Shown here piece after piece: positions 62,091 to 64,000 of a stretch of 64,000 nt of DNA. Position numbers and translations under genes: made by a program. Location: assembly GCF_001017175.1 (NCBI RefSeq), contig NZ_LCYG01000016.1, positions 325,615 through 389,614 of the forward strand, in the 5' to 3' direction. The notes under the pieces are model-generated. The model worked only from the letters and a program-made list of their open reading frames with translations, made no database searches and was not told the origin of the DNA. This stretch comes from Microvirga vignae. GTDB lineage: Bacteria; Pseudomonadota; Alphaproteobacteria; Rhizobiales; Beijerinckiaceae. How positions within the stretch are numbered: the first letter of the stretch is position 1; every line of letters begins with the position of its first letter.

Positions 62091-63047
62091 ATGACCATTG
62101 CTTCCAGGGCCGCCGAGAGCGAGGCGCCGTCAAAAATCACTGAGCAGGTCTCTCACGCGCAGGCGGCTCAGTCGCCGGCGCGGGGCATTCTGATGCTGGT
62201 GGCCTCGACCGTCGTCTTTTCCGTCTGCGATATCATCACCAAACATCTCGCGGCCACGCTTCCAGCAGCCGAGATCGCCTGGATCCGATATGCCACCTTC
62301 TCCTGCATCGTCGTTCCCGTGATCCTGCTCAAGGGCGGCAAGGGGTTGTTTCGTGCCAAGCGTCCCGGTCTTCAGGTCCTGCGGAGCTTCGGCATGATCG
62401 GTTCCACCCTGTTCTTCACACAAGGCCTGCGTTATCTGCCGGTGGCGGAATCGACCGCGATCTACTTCATCTCGCCGATTCTCATCATGGCACTGTCGAT
62501 CCTCTTCCTCGGAGAGTCGGTGGGGTGGCGACGCTGGACTGCGGCTCTTGTCGGGCTGACAGGCGTGCTGGTCGTCATCCGTCCGGGCACTGATGCCTTT
62601 CAAACCACGGCGCTGCTGCCGCTGCTTGGAGCAACGAGCTGGGCGGCCGGTGCCGTGGTGACACGGAAGATGAGCGGCAGCGATCATCCCTTGACGACGC
62701 TCGCCTATTCAGCCGTCGTCGGTTGCCTGATCTTGAGTCTGTCGCTTCCCTTCAGCTGGGTGACGCCCTCGGGAAACGAGATCGGCTTTGCTCTTCTGAT
62801 GGGGTTGTTCTTCGCCATCGGACAATGGTTCGTCGTGCTGGCCTATCGCCACGGCAACGCGTCCGTGATCGCCCCTTTTTCTTATGTGCAGCTGATCTGG
62901 GCGGGAGCGCTTGGCTATCTGGTCTTCGGCGCTCTGCCGGATGGCTGGACCATCGTGGGCGCCTGCATCATCGCGGCGAGTGGCCTCTATACCGCCTATC
63001 GCGAGCGCGTGCGCATGTTGCAGCGGAGAGCAAGCGCCGAGGCTTAG
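62091..63047 (+). CDS. EamA-family (DMT) transporter
   Basis: The protein has 318 residues from the ATG at 62091. It has ten hydrophobic helices in two EamA repeats (SPARGILMLVASTVVFSVCDIITKHLA, FGMIGSTLFFTQGLRYLPVAESTAIYFISPILIMALSILFLGE, and the second half ending FGALPDGWTIVGACIIAASGLYTAYRE). The family exports amino acids or other small metabolites. The substrate is unknown. It overlaps the stop of the converging small gene by 4 bp. Confidence 0.85.
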   Translation: MTIASRAAESEAPSKITEQVSHAQAAQSPARGILMLVASTVVFSVCDIITKHLAATLPAAEIAWIRYATFSCIVVPVILLKGGKGLFRAKRPGLQVLRSFGMIGSTLFFTQGLRYLPVAESTAIYFISPILIMALSILFLGESVGWRRWTAALVGLTGVLVVIRPGTDAFQTTALLPLLGATSWAAGAVVTRKMSGSDHPLTTLAYSAVVGCLILSLSLPFSWVTPSGNEIGFALLMGLFFAIGQWFVVLAYRHGNASVIAPFSYVQLIWAGALGYLVFGALPDGWTIVGACIIAASGLYTAYRERVRMLQRRASAEA

Positions 63048-63331
63048 GCTCCCGCCGAGTGCACGACGCGCAGGCGCGGGCGCGCGGCGCGGCTGTAAAA
63101 GGTGAGCACGACACAATCTTCAACCGTCTCGCCTTCGACCAGGCGATAGCCGAACTGCTCCGCAACGGCGCGCACCTGTCCGAGGTTGGCCTTCGAGATG
63201 CGGCGGCTGAACTCCGAGACGTCCTGGCTCATGAGTGCGGCCAGCATTCCGACCTCGACGCCCTGGTCGAAATCAGCGCTGCGCGCCGGAAAACGAAGCC
63301 GCAACCCCTCGGCAAGGTGGATGTGATGCAT
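63044..63331 (-). CDS. Small protein of unknown function
   Basis: A 95-residue soluble protein starting MHHIHLAEGLRLRFPARSADFDQGVEVGMLAALMSQDVSEFSRRIS and ending in a basic tail. The middle (NLGQVRAVAEQFGYRLVEGETVEDCVVLTFYSR) looks like a compact alpha/beta fold. I do not recognise the family. It converges on the EamA gene with a 4-bp overlap of the ends. Confidence 0.6.
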   Translation of the reverse strand: MHHIHLAEGLRLRFPARSADFDQGVEVGMLAALMSQDVSEFSRRISKANLGQVRAVAEQFGYRLVEGETVEDCVVLTFYSRAARPRLRVVHSAGA

Positions 63332-63508
63332 GTGATCCCGTTCACTTCACGACATTTCAGCCGGGTTATGGCCCACAACATCCTACTGCTTGCTTAAAGG
63401 TGCCCCACGGCGGGCCCCCTTGTGGATAGCACGGACAAGATCGGCCTGGATCCGAAAGCCCCTCACGGCATTTATTCTTTCGTAGGCTTTGCGGTTGGCG
63501 GCCGAGCG

Positions 63509-63841
63509 ATGAGGGAGCTCAAGGTGAAGATACAGATGATGGGTGTCGTGCTCGTGACCTGCCTTCTGGCTCAGGAGGCGTCCGCCGCGGACATGACGGA
63601 TAGGACCGTGACCCGAACCACCCGCGTGACCCGCGTAATGCCCGTTATCCCCGAGCGCGCAATCGCTCGCCTAGCGGATCAGGGTCTCGGATACTCGGTC
63701 CTGCATGAACCACTCGGTGTGCCGCAGAGGGGTTACCGGGTGCATGTCACCTGCACCATCACGGAGACCTTCAGGCAGACCTATTGCCCGACACCTGCCT
63801 ACATGGCCACTTGCCCCAACGCCGTCATCGCCTGTCGTTAG
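63509..63841 (+). CDS. Small exported protein of unknown function
   Basis: The protein has 110 residues from the ATG at 63509, chosen because it gives a basic n-region (MRELKVKIQ) before the hydrophobic segment MMGVVLVTCLLAQEASA, a plausible signal peptide. The ATG at 63536 has a better ribosome site (AAGGTGA at 9 bp) and is a real alternative. The mature part is rich in Thr/Arg (DRTVTRTTRVTRVMPVIPERAI) and contains four cysteines near the end, possibly disulfide-bonded. Nothing is known of its function. Confidence 0.5.
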   Translation: MRELKVKIQMMGVVLVTCLLAQEASAADMTDRTVTRTTRVTRVMPVIPERAIARLADQGLGYSVLHEPLGVPQRGYRVHVTCTITETFRQTYCPTPAYMATCPNAVIACR

Positions 63842-64000
63842 TTGCAGACTGAACTGTGCAAGGCGCTACGTTTGTTGTGCGCTCAGTTTTTTCGAGAATT
63901 CACGGAAGGTTATTCCCCGCAAGGCCAAGCTTTTCTGAATCAGGGAAGAAGGCCGAAATAAATTACTTCTCTTGGGTGCCTTGTATTTGCCTGATTGGGG
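63842..64000. other. Window end
   Basis: AT-richer non-coding sequence after the last gene; no terminator hairpin or gene start is recognised before the window ends. Confidence 0.5.

Overview
The window is GC-rich alphaproteobacterial chromosome, almost certainly from the order Hyphomicrobiales (Rhizobiales). It looks closest to a Methylobacteriaceae or Microvirga-like genome, but that rank is inferred from gene content and order, not from a search. The evidence is a DivL-type kinase next to tsaE-amgK, murU, addB, addA and trxA; the HPr/EIIA/HprK cluster joined to ChvG-ChvI and pckA; trpB-trpA-accD-folC; and glutathione-dependent formaldehyde oxidation genes. I see no rRNA, tRNA, CRISPR array, insertion sequence or prophage. 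Nearly everything is core or metabolic chromosome, so most findings concern regulation and gene architecture.

Layout. 1-4548 (+): trpB (3' end), trpA, accD and folC, then a VOC-fold protein and a DUF4242 protein. 4616-16601 (-): thioredoxin, the AddAB recombination nuclease, a MurU-like nucleotidyltransferase, a TsaE-AmgK fusion and a DivL-like kinase whose H-box carries Tyr instead of His; a full CtrA box lies upstream. 16971-22629 (-): ahcY with a perfect palindromic operator, then HPr, EIIA, HprK, ChvG and ChvI; pckA (+) is divergent from chvI. 24830-29718: an L-2-hydroxyglutarate oxidase-like flavoprotein, an ion transporter, a class II glutamine amidotransferase, a small coiled-coil protein and a GST. 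30073-32052: a secreted RTX protein with an apparent C-terminal frameshift. 32801-40687: polA, then a ROK repressor divergent from a xylose-type ABC transporter with a half-size ATPase.

40751-49660: AmpG, a stand-alone SIR2-like protein divergent from a NudK-type Nudix hydrolase, S-formylglutathione hydrolase and hydroxymethylglutathione dehydrogenase, an MBL hydrolase, katA divergent from oxyR, and a DsbA-family protein. 49726-53592: a YeeE/YedE (TsuA-like) thiosulfate transporter divergent from a cysteine synthase, with two perfect palindromes between them, then a TauE/SafE permease. 54211-56994: an orphan TAXI solute-binding protein and a secreted coiled-coil/Sel1-like partner. 57376-59204: minCDE, preceded by a full CtrA box. 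59260-63841: two overlapping envelope-protein genes, an RlpA-like protein, an EamA transporter and two small unknowns.

Links between genes: MurU, AmgK and AmpG together suggest anhydro-muropeptide recycling. DivL and minCDE both carry CtrA boxes, tying them to the cell-cycle circuit. HPr, EIIA, HprK, ChvGI and PckA form a carbon/envelope regulatory block. Many intergenic gaps hold dispersed palindromic repeats of at least four families.
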